Assembly: GCA_026400595.1 (NCBI GenBank)
Contig: JAPLOT010000081.1
Location: forward strand, 1-34,850
Direction: 5' to 3'
Length of the DNA stretch: 34,850 nucleotides
Source of the DNA: Alphaproteobacteria bacterium
GTDB lineage: Bacteria > Pseudomonadota > Alphaproteobacteria > Rhizobiales > Aestuariivirgaceae
Part shown: positions 17,831-26,831 of the stretch, piece after piece
How the letters are laid out: each line of letters begins with the position of its first letter
How positions within the stretch are numbered: the stretch's first letter is position 1
Notes under the pieces: model-generated
Database searches by the model: none
What the model was told of the DNA's origin: nothing
The model's input: the letters and a program-made list of their open reading frames with translations, nothing else
Position numbers and translations under genes: made by a program

Positions 17831-18496
17831 TCAGGTGCTGGGGGACATGGCCTCGAGATACTCGTCCAGGTGCTCAAGGTTCTCGAACCGCATCCAGCCT
17901 TCATCCGTTTCGGCTTCGACAGTGCCGTCCGACAGAATGCGGGCGGGTCGATTGCGGATCGTCCGCTCTTCCACGACATAGAGCTGATCTTCGCCGCCCT
18001 GCGCCTCGTCGATCGCTTCCTCGATTTCCTCGATCGCCGCTTCAGCGGCGGCTTCCGACGGCGCGCTGGCCACGATGGTCTCGGTGACGTTCACGCCGGT
18101 CACCGCGGGCTTGTCGCCGAAGGCCTTGCTCAGGTCGTGCTTGGCCCGTTCGATCTTGTCGATGGTTTCCTTCACTTCGGGCGACACCTCCGTGATGGCT
18201 GTGGCAGCTGCCGCGGCCTCGGCAGCCCGGCGGCCATACTCCGGGATGGGAGTGGCCGCTGCCTTGGCCGGTGCTGCCACGAAGGCGGCGGCCGCGTATC
18301 GATCGCCCAGCACGTCCACCGCATTGATGACACCGCCAAGGCCAAGCGAGAGCAGGCCTCCCACCAGAAGCACGGACGCAGTATCGAGCGTTACGCCCCA
18401 GGCGACCATCTGCGCCGTCGAGAAGAAGACCATCAGGCCAAGCGCAATCCCTATCGCAGCCAACAGAATTCCGGCGATCCACATCAGTTTTGCCAT
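17831..18496 (-). CDS. Hypothetical membrane-anchored protein with Ala/Glu-rich region
   Basis: 221 aa; two N-terminal TM segments, low-complexity middle (RRAAEAAAAATAITEV, APSEAAAEAAIEEIEEAIDEAQ), compact C-terminus. Confidence 0.7.
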   Translation of the reverse strand: MAKLMWIAGILLAAIGIALGLMVFFSTAQMVAWGVTLDTASVLLVGGLLSLGLGGVINAVDVLGDRYAAAAFVAAPAKAAATPIPEYGRRAAEAAAAATAITEVSPEVKETIDKIERAKHDLSKAFGDKPAVTGVNVTETIVASAPSEAAAEAAIEEIEEAIDEAQGGEDQLYVVEERTIRNRPARILSDGTVEAETDEGWMRFENLEHLDEYLEAMSPST

Positions 18497-18592
18497 GGCA
18501 AGCCCCTCAACTCGATTTTCGGCAGCGGTCCCAAGCTATCATGAACCGTCGCCGTGGTTAATATTCCATCAATTTCCAAGGATTGGAAGCGC

Positions 18593-19711
18593 TTAGCTGT
18601 CCATGACGATTCGCGGTGCCGGTCGGGCAAGCCCCCCCTGTTCGACCGCCTCCCAGACCTTCCGTGCGATATCCCGATAGATGGCTGCATGCTGACCATC
18701 AGGAAGCGTGGCAGTCACCGGCTCGCCGCGATCGGACCGCAGTCTCACGTCCCGATCCAGCGGCACTTCACCGAGGAAGGTCACGCCTAGCCTCTCCGCC
18801 TCTTCGCGCGCACCGCCATGACCGAAGATCTCATGACGCTTTCCGCAGCCGTCGCAGACAAAGTAGCTCATGTTCTCCACGATGCCCAGGACCGGGACGT
18901 TGACCTTCCGGAACATGTTGAGGCCCTTGCGGGCATCGATCAACGCAAGATCCTGCGGCGTGGACACGATCACCGCGCCCGACAGCGGCGTCTGCTGCGC
19001 CAGGGTCAGCTGCGCATCGCCCGTGCCGGGCGGCATGTCGACGATCATCACGTCGGTTTCGCTCCAGGCCGTCTCGCGAAGAAGCTGCGTGAGCGCCGAC
19101 ATCACCATGGGGCCCCGCCAGATCATTGGCGTGTCCTCGGCCACGAGAAAGCCGATGGACATCAGCTCCACGCCGAAGCGCTCCATCGGCTTCATCTTCT
19201 TGCCTTCGACGTCGGCGGCCTGCGGCTTGCCGGACAGCCCGAACAGCTTTGGCATCGACGGGCCATAGACATCGGCATCGAGCACGGCCACCCGCAGGCC
19301 CAGCGCCTTGAGCCCGAGCGCAATGTTGATGGCCGTTGTCGACTTGCCCACGCCGCCCTTGCCCGACGCAACCGCAACAATATGCCGGATGCCCGGCACG
19401 GCCTGGCCGCGCTGTGCCGCCTGGGCCCTGGGGCCGGGCTCGCGTTGCGGGGGGCGTTCTGCGGTCAGGGCAACAATTGCCTTGGATACGCCGGGTATCG
19501 CCGCCACAGCCTTCTCGACGGCGGCCCGCAGGAGCTCCATCGTCTTGACGTGTTGGGGATCGGTGCTGATGGCAAACATCACCGTGCCGTCCTGTATGGA
19601 GATCTCCGATACCAGCCCGGCCGACACAAGATTGCCGCGCCCGTCCGGCGCGGCGATGCGCTTGAGCACCGATACGATGTCGTCCCTTGTAACCTGCGGC
19701 ATGTCATTCAT
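18593..19711 (-). CDS. Mrp/NBP35 (ApbC) family P-loop ATPase, Fe-S cluster carrier
   Basis: VASGKGGVGKSTTAINIALGLKALGLRVAVLDADVYGPSMPKLFG; VDMPPGTGDAQLTLAQ; CDGCGKRHEIFG; N-terminal DUF59-like domain. Confidence 0.95.
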   Translation of the reverse strand: MNDMPQVTRDDIVSVLKRIAAPDGRGNLVSAGLVSEISIQDGTVMFAISTDPQHVKTMELLRAAVEKAVAAIPGVSKAIVALTAERPPQREPGPRAQAAQRGQAVPGIRHIVAVASGKGGVGKSTTAINIALGLKALGLRVAVLDADVYGPSMPKLFGLSGKPQAADVEGKKMKPMERFGVELMSIGFLVAEDTPMIWRGPMVMSALTQLLRETAWSETDVMIVDMPPGTGDAQLTLAQQTPLSGAVIVSTPQDLALIDARKGLNMFRKVNVPVLGIVENMSYFVCDGCGKRHEIFGHGGAREEAERLGVTFLGEVPLDRDVRLRSDRGEPVTATLPDGQHAAIYRDIARKVWEAVEQGGLARPAPRIVMDS

Positions 19712-20363
19712 CCAGCTGTGCTGCGGCCCGCATAGCCGTGACCGGGGCCGCGGGCAAGACACGGCTTACAGCGGCTCGAAGCTCTGGCAGGAGATCGGTT
19801 TCGAACCAGGCGTTGCGCTTGAGCCATGCGTTGTTGCGCCATGACGGATGCGGCATCGCGATGAGCTGCGGCGACAATGCCAGTCCGCTGCGCCAGTCCC
19901 GCACCGCGGCATCCAGGCTGCCGGGAAAGGCTTTGTCCATGTGCCAGCGCATGGCATGGGCACCCAGGCAGATCACCAGTTCGACCTGGGGCATGGCCGC
20001 CATGCAGCCGGCACGCCAGGCCAGCGCGCATTCGCGGCGCGGCGGCAGGTCTGCCCCCTTCGGGGTGAGCCCCGGAAAGCAGAACCCCATGGGCAGGATG
20101 GCGGTCCGCGCCGGATCATAGAAGTCCTCCATGGAGACGCCCAACCACTGCCGCAGCCGGTCGCCCGAGGGATCGGTAAAGGGCCGGCCAGACTGGTGGA
20201 CGCGCGCCCCCGGCGCCTGCCCGGCGATCAGAAGCCGCGCCGTTGCGCTTGGCTGGAGGACCGGACGCGGCTCGTGCGGCAGCGCACGACCCGTCGGCCT
20301 GTCGCGGCAGATGCGGCAGGCAAGGATCTGATTGGTCAGGTCCGTGAGGCGAGTTTGCTTCAA
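19704..20363 (-). CDS. Uracil-DNA glycosylase family protein
   Basis: ILACRICRDRPTGRALPHEPRPVLQPSATARLLIAGQAPGARVHQSGRPFTDPSGDRLRQWLGV; PHPSWRNNAWLKRNAWFE. Confidence 0.85.
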   Translation of the reverse strand: MKQTRLTDLTNQILACRICRDRPTGRALPHEPRPVLQPSATARLLIAGQAPGARVHQSGRPFTDPSGDRLRQWLGVSMEDFYDPARTAILPMGFCFPGLTPKGADLPPRRECALAWRAGCMAAMPQVELVICLGAHAMRWHMDKAFPGSLDAAVRDWRSGLALSPQLIAMPHPSWRNNAWLKRNAWFETDLLPELRAAVSRVLPAAPVTAMRAAAQLDE

Positions 20364-20453
20364 AGTTTACCGGTGTTCCAAAGCCGACATTAGCGAAAGT
20401 GACCTATGGTGTAGGGTGAATTTGGACTGTATCGCGATGCCAAGGGACGGGTC

Positions 20454-21971
20454 ATGGCGAGCATGACAGGTGAGGACGCTCCCATGAAGAGCCAGGAGTC
20501 GCCCGTACAGGGCCCGTCGACCGGCAGCGAGTCAATGCCTGCCCAAAGCAGCGGCTGGCAAAGGGAACTGCTTGTCCATTTCCTTCGCAATCAGATTCGT
20601 GTCACCCCGGCAATGCCGGTGCTTGCCCTGCTGCTGGGGATCACCGCGATGCAGTGGGCAAACCCGACCCGGGTCATCGTCTGGATGATAGGGGCCTTCG
20701 CATGCCAGGCTATCCAGACCTACCTGTGCCAACTCTATTTCAAGCGCGAGCGCAGCTATGACGAGCAGCGCGACTGGATCGGCATCATGTCCGCCGCAGA
20801 GCTGCTGACCGGCGTCTGCTGGTTCATGCCGCTCTTCCTGTTCTGGACGGAAGCCAATCACAGTCAACAGATCTACCTCATCGCCTCCGTGATGGTGGTG
20901 ATCGCCGTCCGCCTCCTCATCGTGAACAGCTTCATGCCGGTGCTGATCGCAGGCACCGGCGTGTTGACCATCGGCGTGGCGATGCGCTGCGTCTGGGAAG
21001 CGGAACCGCTCTACATTGCGCTCGGCGCCAACATTGTCGCGCTTGAAGCCTTCCTGCTGATGGTCGCACGCAATCTTCAGGAGACTGCGCGCGACATGCT
21101 GATCTTCAAGGCCCAGAAGGATACGCTGATCGCCGACCTGCAGCGCGCCAAGGCAAAGGCCGAGGAACAGCGGCAACGCGCCGAAGAGGCGAGCCGGGCA
21201 AAGTCGGAGTTCCTGGCGACCATGAGCCACGAACTGCGCACGCCGCTGAACGCCATCATGGGATTCTCCGAAATCCTCAAGCACGAGATGTTCGGCCCTC
21301 TCGCGGTAAAGGCCTACAAGGACTATGCCGACGATATCCATCATTCCGGCAACTATCTTTTGGCGCTGATCAACGACATTCTCGATCTGTCCCGCATCGA
21401 GGCTGGCCGCCGCGACGTACAGGATGAACCGGTGAGCGTCCTGATCGCTGTCGAAGAGGTCAACCACCTGCTCCTGATGAAAGCTGCCGACAAGAAGATC
21501 GAGGTCTTCGTCGAAGTCTCCGATACGCTGCCGCGGCTCATGGCCGACCGCCGTGCCGTCAGCCAGGTTCTGATCAATCTCCTGTCGATCGCGATCAAGT
21601 TCACTCCCGCTGGAGGCCTTATCAATGTGAAGGCCGACCGCGACAGCCGCGGCGGCCTCTTCATATCGATCAAGGACAACGGACCGGGCATTCCGCACCA
21701 CGAGATCGAGGCGGCAATGAGTGCCTTCTCCCGGGGCAGCATGGCGACCAAGAAGGCGATCGACGGCGCCGGCCTCGGACTTCCAATCGTGAAGGGTCTC
21801 ATGTCGGTCCATGGCGGCACGCTGGAACTGCGCAGCAAGGCCGGCGAAGGAACCGAGGCGATCGTCACCTTCCCGCCAGGACGGGTCCTCGATGGACCAC
21901 GTGGAGAGGTTCTAGCAAGTCCAGGCATTTCAACCGAGAGTCAGCGCAAACTGATCGCAATAACCGGTTAA
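20454..21971 (+). CDS. Membrane sensor histidine kinase (HisKA/HATPase_c) with atypical N-box
   Basis: TM region, coiled coil, H-box FLATMSHELRTPLNAIMGFSEIL, G1 IKDNGPGIP, G2 GAGLGLPIVKGL; N-box reads INLLSIAIKFTP. Confidence 0.93.
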   Translation: MASMTGEDAPMKSQESPVQGPSTGSESMPAQSSGWQRELLVHFLRNQIRVTPAMPVLALLLGITAMQWANPTRVIVWMIGAFACQAIQTYLCQLYFKRERSYDEQRDWIGIMSAAELLTGVCWFMPLFLFWTEANHSQQIYLIASVMVVIAVRLLIVNSFMPVLIAGTGVLTIGVAMRCVWEAEPLYIALGANIVALEAFLLMVARNLQETARDMLIFKAQKDTLIADLQRAKAKAEEQRQRAEEASRAKSEFLATMSHELRTPLNAIMGFSEILKHEMFGPLAVKAYKDYADDIHHSGNYLLALINDILDLSRIEAGRRDVQDEPVSVLIAVEEVNHLLLMKAADKKIEVFVEVSDTLPRLMADRRAVSQVLINLLSIAIKFTPAGGLINVKADRDSRGGLFISIKDNGPGIPHHEIEAAMSAFSRGSMATKKAIDGAGLGLPIVKGLMSVHGGTLELRSKAGEGTEAIVTFPPGRVLDGPRGEVLASPGISTESQRKLIAITG

Positions 21972-22065
21972 CTCTCGTGTGATTTCCGCGCTTTGGGCAA
22001 AGCCCCTGATAGATAGCGTTAAGCAACATCCTGCTAAGAAAACACCCTAAGTTGCAGGATCCGCA

Positions 22066-24228
22066 ATGCCCTCCAGACGGTCGTTCCTCTCCGACTTTGC
22101 CGCGCGAGTATTGGTGCCCAGCATTCTCGCCGCAGGCGGTATCGCGACGCTCCTGCTTTACGTCGTCAATGGAATCTTCGACGAGACCAACCGGCTCGAT
22201 GCCGGCTATGCCAAGCAGTCGGCCAGTTCCGCGATCAATACATCGCTCGAGAACCTCGAGAGTCTGATCCACGACAATGCGGTCTGGGACGATGCCGTCG
22301 CAAACGCCTATGGCGACATCAACACGGAGTGGCTGAACGGCACCTGGGGTGATGCTACCGCCCTCGGCATCTACGATCATGTGAATCTCGTGGAACGCTC
22401 CGGCAGGACACTCTACACGGCGAGCAACGGAGATCAGACAACGGACTCGGCCGAGAACATCTACGGCGCAGAAATCCTCGAGCTACTTGCCCCGATGCCC
22501 GCAGACGAGACACTGTTCAAGGTTACATCGGGCATCGTGCGCAAGGACAATGAGCTCTATGTGGTGGCGGCCGCCCCCATCCTGCCGACCTCCGAAGACG
22601 TCGAGATCCCCAGCGGCAAGGCTCGCTTTCTCATTTTCGGGAAGACGGTGGACAACAAGCTGCTGGCCGAGCTCTCGCGCCGCTTCGTGCTGAAGAACCT
22701 TCATGTCTCGTCGTCGCTGATCAACGCACCCGATTCGATTTCCATCCTCTCGCCTTCAGGTGTTCGCATCGGAACCCTGGCATGGGAGGAACGTAGCCCC
22801 GGTGACATCCTGAAGTCGAAGTACAGCTCTGTCATCCGGATCATGCTGGCGCTGTTCCTCTTCGTCATCGCGGTATTGATCTATACCAGCTGGCGCGGTT
22901 TCCGTGACGCGCATGAAAGCCAGACCGCTGCCGTGGCCAAGTCGCTGCGTGACGATCTCACTGGGCTTGCAAACCGCCGTGAACTCCTGTCGGTTCTCAC
23001 CGACCAGCTCCATGAGGCGCGTATCGGCCGGACCGGCCTGTCCCTGGTCTATGCCGACCTCGATGGCTTCAAGGAGGTCAATGACTCCTACGGCCACGAG
23101 GTTGGCGATCTCCTGCTCAAGGCGGTGGCGGCGGGCTTTGCCCACCTGGCTCAGGATATGGGGCTGGTGGCGCGGCTTGGCGGCGACGAGTTTGCCATCA
23201 TCGTCACAGGCAAAGACAGCACGGCAAGATCGCGCGAACTCGCTAACAACATGATCTCCTTCCTGTCGGAGCCGATGATTTTCGGCGGCCGGGTGGCCTC
23301 GGTGTCGGTCAGCGTTGGCATTGTCGACCTGGAGAGGGACGACGCGGACGTCGAGGAAATCATCCGCCGCGCCGACGTGGCCATGTACGCCGCGAAATCC
23401 GCTGGCCGCAACCGGCTGCACATCTATGACAAGACGCTGGACTACAAGCGGGACGAGAACCGATCCATCGCCCGTGCCTTGCGGGAACACATCGACATGG
23501 GCCGTCTCACCGTGGTGTATCAGCCCATCGTCGATTCCCGCAGCCGCCGCATCCGGGGTGTCGAGGCGCTGGTGCGCTGGCCCAAGGATGACCGCATTCA
23601 CTACACGCCCGACGTCTTCATTCCGGTCGCGGAGGAGTCGGGCCTGATCGAAGACCTCGGCTATTTCGTCCTGTCCGAGGCCTGCAAGCAGGCCGCGCAG
23701 TGGCCGGACATCTTCGTGTCGATCAATGTCTCGCCGGTACAATTCATGAATCCCGGCTTCGCCGAACTGGTTGAACGGACGCTCACGCGCACCGGTCTCC
23801 AGGCCACCCGCCTGGAGCTCGAGGTCACCGAAGGCTTCATCATCGACAATTCCGACCGCGCCAATGTCATCATCAACCGACTGCATGACATGAAGGTCGG
23901 TGTGGCGCTCGACGACTTCGGGACGGGATTCTCCAGCATCGGCCATCTGCGCCGCTTCAAGTTCGACAAGCTTAAGCTGGACCGCTCGATGGTCACCGAC
24001 ATTCTCCGCCAGCCCTCGGCGCTGCGGCTGGTGCAGGGCACGATCGCCATGGCCGACGCCTTGGGCCTCATGGTGGTGGCCGAAGGCGTCGAAGACGAGA
24101 ACCAGGTGTCGGTGCTGCGTCTGGCCGGCTGCAGCCAGTTCCAGGGCTTCCTCTTCTCCCGCCCGGTATCAGCGCAGGAGATCGGCAGCATGCTGACGGC
24201 CGCGGCACCGCTGGCCACCTCGGCCTAG
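22066..24228 (+). CDS. CHASE4-like sensor - GGDEF - EAL cyclic-di-GMP protein
   Basis: Periplasmic region DNAVWDDAVANAYGDINTEWLNGTWG (CHASE4-like); DDLTGLANRRELL...RLGGDEFAII; EAL motifs RGVEALVRW, NVSPVQF, LELEVTEG, LDDFGTGFSS. Confidence 0.94.
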   Translation: MPSRRSFLSDFAARVLVPSILAAGGIATLLLYVVNGIFDETNRLDAGYAKQSASSAINTSLENLESLIHDNAVWDDAVANAYGDINTEWLNGTWGDATALGIYDHVNLVERSGRTLYTASNGDQTTDSAENIYGAEILELLAPMPADETLFKVTSGIVRKDNELYVVAAAPILPTSEDVEIPSGKARFLIFGKTVDNKLLAELSRRFVLKNLHVSSSLINAPDSISILSPSGVRIGTLAWEERSPGDILKSKYSSVIRIMLALFLFVIAVLIYTSWRGFRDAHESQTAAVAKSLRDDLTGLANRRELLSVLTDQLHEARIGRTGLSLVYADLDGFKEVNDSYGHEVGDLLLKAVAAGFAHLAQDMGLVARLGGDEFAIIVTGKDSTARSRELANNMISFLSEPMIFGGRVASVSVSVGIVDLERDDADVEEIIRRADVAMYAAKSAGRNRLHIYDKTLDYKRDENRSIARALREHIDMGRLTVVYQPIVDSRSRRIRGVEALVRWPKDDRIHYTPDVFIPVAEESGLIEDLGYFVLSEACKQAAQWPDIFVSINVSPVQFMNPGFAELVERTLTRTGLQATRLELEVTEGFIIDNSDRANVIINRLHDMKVGVALDDFGTGFSSIGHLRRFKFDKLKLDRSMVTDILRQPSALRLVQGTIAMADALGLMVVAEGVEDENQVSVLRLAGCSQFQGFLFSRPVSAQEIGSMLTAAAPLATSA

Positions 24229-25250
24229 TCCTGTCGGTCGCTTACGCCGGCGCTCTCGAATGTGGCCATGCCGGTATGCAACGCAATGGCGGCCTTGACC
24301 ATGGCGGCGGCGAGCGCAGCCCCAGACCCTTCCCCGAGCCGCATGCCCAGATCCAGCACGGGTTCCTTGCCGATCTTTTCCAGAAGCCGGCGATGCGCCG
24401 GCTCGGCCGAGCGATGGCCGGCGAGGCAGTGATCCAGTGCGGCAGGATCCATGGCATGCAGAACAGCAGCTGCCGCAGTCGCAACGTAACCGTCGAGCAG
24501 CACGGGAACCCGATTGAGACGGGCGGCGAGAATGGCGCCGGCCATGGCAGCGAGTTCGCGCCCGCCAAGCCGCCGCAGGACTTCCAGCGGATCTCCGAGA
24601 TGTTCGCGATGCAGTGCCACGGCGCGACGTACCGCATCGGCCTTGCGGGCAAGCCCCGCCGCGTCCACGCCGGTTCCAGGCCCGACCCAGTCCTCCGCCG
24701 CCCCACCATAGAGCCCATGCGCGATGGCCGCAGCGATGGTGGTGTTGCCGATGCCCATTTCGCCGATGCACAGCAGGTCGCAGGCTTCGATCGCCTCCAT
24801 GCCATAGGCCATGGTCGCAGCGCAGGCCGCCTCGTCGAGCGCGGCATCTTCGGTGATGTCGCGCGTCGGGTGTTCGAGCGCCAGTTCGAAGACCTTCAAT
24901 CCCAGATCGAAGCTCTTGCAGATCTGGTTCACCGCCGCGCCATCGGCACGGAAATTGGCTACCATCTGCGCCGTCACGGCGGCGGGATATGCCGCAACCC
25001 CCTGGGCGACAACGCCATGATTGCCGGCAAAGACGGCGACCACGGTTCGGTCGGCACGGGGCGGATAGTGACCCTGCCAGGCCGCCACCCACTCGGTGAT
25101 CTGCTCCAGCCGGCCCAGGGCGCCGGGCGGCTTGGTCAACGTCGCCTCGCGGGCCCGGCATTTGGCGACCGCATCGTGGTCCGGCCCCGGCATCTCCCTT
25201 ATCAGGCTGCGGATGTCGTCGAAGGGCAATCCGGTGGCGACATTTGTCAT
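24225..25250 (-). CDS. cobT: Nicotinate-nucleotide--dimethylbenzimidazole phosphoribosyltransferase
   Basis: LTKPPGALGRLE, VFAGNHGVVAQGVAAYPAAVTAQMVANF, LCIGEMGIGNTTIAAAI, GPGTGVDAAGL, LLDGYVATAAA, LGMRLGEGSGAALA. Confidence 0.95.
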   Translation of the reverse strand: MTNVATGLPFDDIRSLIREMPGPDHDAVAKCRAREATLTKPPGALGRLEQITEWVAAWQGHYPPRADRTVVAVFAGNHGVVAQGVAAYPAAVTAQMVANFRADGAAVNQICKSFDLGLKVFELALEHPTRDITEDAALDEAACAATMAYGMEAIEACDLLCIGEMGIGNTTIAAAIAHGLYGGAAEDWVGPGTGVDAAGLARKADAVRRAVALHREHLGDPLEVLRRLGGRELAAMAGAILAARLNRVPVLLDGYVATAAAAVLHAMDPAALDHCLAGHRSAEPAHRRLLEKIGKEPVLDLGMRLGEGSGAALAAAMVKAAIALHTGMATFESAGVSDRQD

Positions 25251-25312
25251 TTCTTGGCAAGGCTCCTATCTACGGGTGCACCTCATCACAGGATTCGGCC
25301 CGGCAGAGCAAC

Positions 25313-26137
25313 ATGAGCGACGATTTCGCGCCTCGAAACGGAGCCAGGCACCGAATCCGGCCGGTTGCGGAACTGCTGGTCGCCCTGCGATTCCTGACGC
25401 GCCTTCCGGTCCCCTTTGTCCGCACCCTTGACGCACCGCCTCTGGATGCGGCGATGACGATGTTCCCGCTGGCCGGTGCCATCATCGGCGCGCTCACCGG
25501 CAGTGTGCTGATCCTGGCAGGCCTTGCTGGCTTGCCCGAACTGCTGACCGCCAGCCTGGCCATTGCCGTGGGGCTCATCATCACGGGGGCACTGCACGAG
25601 GATGGCCTGTCCGACGTGGTGGACGGATTCGGCGGGGGGCACACGCGCGAGCAACGGCTGGACATCATGCGCGACAGCCGGATCGGCGCCTATGGCGCGC
25701 TGGCCCTGGGCCTGCTGCTGATGGCGCGGGCATCGCTGTACATGTCCTTCCTCGAACTTCCGCCCTGGGGTGCCATCATCCTCATCGCCAGCGCCGCCGC
25801 CTTCTCGCGGGCGCTGATGGTGGACCTGCTCTGGGCCACGCGGCCGGCGCGCGCCGACGGCCTTTCGGTCCTGGCCGGGCGGCCCACGCGCGCCCGGACG
25901 CTGGTGGCCCTGGCTCTCGGCGGAATCGGCGCGGGCCTCGGCGGCGCCTTTGTGCTGGCGCCAGCCGCGGGCGCCGTCGCACTCATCGCGGCGGGGCTGA
26001 GCCTTGCCACGGTTCGTGCCCTCGCCATGCGCAAGGTCGGGGGCCAGACCGGAGACGTCTGCGGAGCCGCCCAGGTCCTGTCGGAGCTGGCCATGCTGGC
26101 AGTCTACGGCGCAGCAATTTCTTTACCATCTTCTTAG
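25313..26137 (+). CDS. cobS: Adenosylcobinamide-GDP ribazoletransferase
   Basis: LLVALRFLTRLPVP, FPLAGAIIGALTG, ITGALHEDGLSDVVDGFGGGHTREQRLDIMRDSRIGAYGALAL, GGQTGDVCGAAQVLSEL. Confidence 0.95.
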   Translation: MSDDFAPRNGARHRIRPVAELLVALRFLTRLPVPFVRTLDAPPLDAAMTMFPLAGAIIGALTGSVLILAGLAGLPELLTASLAIAVGLIITGALHEDGLSDVVDGFGGGHTREQRLDIMRDSRIGAYGALALGLLLMARASLYMSFLELPPWGAIILIASAAAFSRALMVDLLWATRPARADGLSVLAGRPTRARTLVALALGGIGAGLGGAFVLAPAAGAVALIAAGLSLATVRALAMRKVGGQTGDVCGAAQVLSELAMLAVYGAAISLPSS

Positions 26138-26215
26138 ATGTGAACCTTCCATTTACCCTTCCTTGAACGCCCGGGCCGATTCTCGCTCTCGTCAACACGT
26201 CACGAGGGGTGAACC

Positions 26216-26647
26216 ATGTCCCGACGCTTCACCGGCGGCCTTGCGGCACTGCTGCTCAGCGGCGGCATCGCCATGGCGGCCATTGCGGAACTCAAGGCGA
26301 ATGCCCATGGCCACTACGTGACTCATGCGGCCATTAACGGACATGACATCGCAGTTCTCGTCGATACCGGCGCCACGACGGTCGCGCTCAGCTATGAGGA
26401 TGCCTCCACGGCCGGGCTGCGCCCCAGCTACCTCGCGTTCGACGTGCCCGTTTCCACCGCCAATGGCGTTGCCAGGGCGGCACGGGTGAAGATCGACCGC
26501 ATCGCCATCGAGGGCATCGAGGTCGAGGATGTCGATGCGCTCGTCCTGCCGGAAGGCGCCCTGCGCGGGACCTTGCTGGGCATGAGTTTTCTTGGCCGGC
26601 TGAGCAGCTTCCGGGTCGAGGACGGCGTGCTGCTGCTCAAGGATTGA
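26216..26647 (+). CDS. Retropepsin-like aspartic protease (clan AA, TIGR02281-like)
   Basis: Signal/TM N-terminus then VLVDTGATTVALSYEDA (DTGA active-site motif), LRGTLLGMSFLGRLSSFRVEDGVLLLKD. Confidence 0.88.
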   Translation: MSRRFTGGLAALLLSGGIAMAAIAELKANAHGHYVTHAAINGHDIAVLVDTGATTVALSYEDASTAGLRPSYLAFDVPVSTANGVARAARVKIDRIAIEGIEVEDVDALVLPEGALRGTLLGMSFLGRLSSFRVEDGVLLLKD

Positions 26648-26656
26648 GACGCTTTT

Positions 26657-26672
26657 CGCCGATCAAGCGGCG
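26657..26672 (+). terminator. Possible weak hairpin CGCCG-N6-CGGCG after the protease gene
   Basis: Perfect 5-bp GC stem at 26657-26661/26668-26672 followed by TTT; no long U tract. Confidence 0.3.
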
Positions 26673-26831
26673 TTTCCGCATGGCCGTCGGCGGGGCCGGC
26701 AACTAATCTGGCATCATGAACGCAATCCCCCTTCCCGCCATCGAGGGCGCGCTGCCGGAACGGGTGGCTGGCCTCACACTGCGCAAGCGCCGCCGCGGCG
26801 GCCGAAGCGGGCGGTTGTCGGGCCTCGGCGA

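Noticed and set aside
16546-17979. 477-aa minus-strand ORF
   Set aside because: Shadow of the Usp-GST chimera; low-complexity composition. The sense strand shows recognisable folds.
20532-21812. 426-aa minus-strand ORF
   Set aside because: Antisense to the histidine kinase; His/Asp/Gln-rich shadow.
22756-23946. 396-aa minus-strand ORF
   Set aside because: Antisense to GGDEF-EAL gene; no motif.
25251-25312. Cobalamin riboswitch between cobT and cobS
   Set aside because: Only 62 bp and no B12 box motif.
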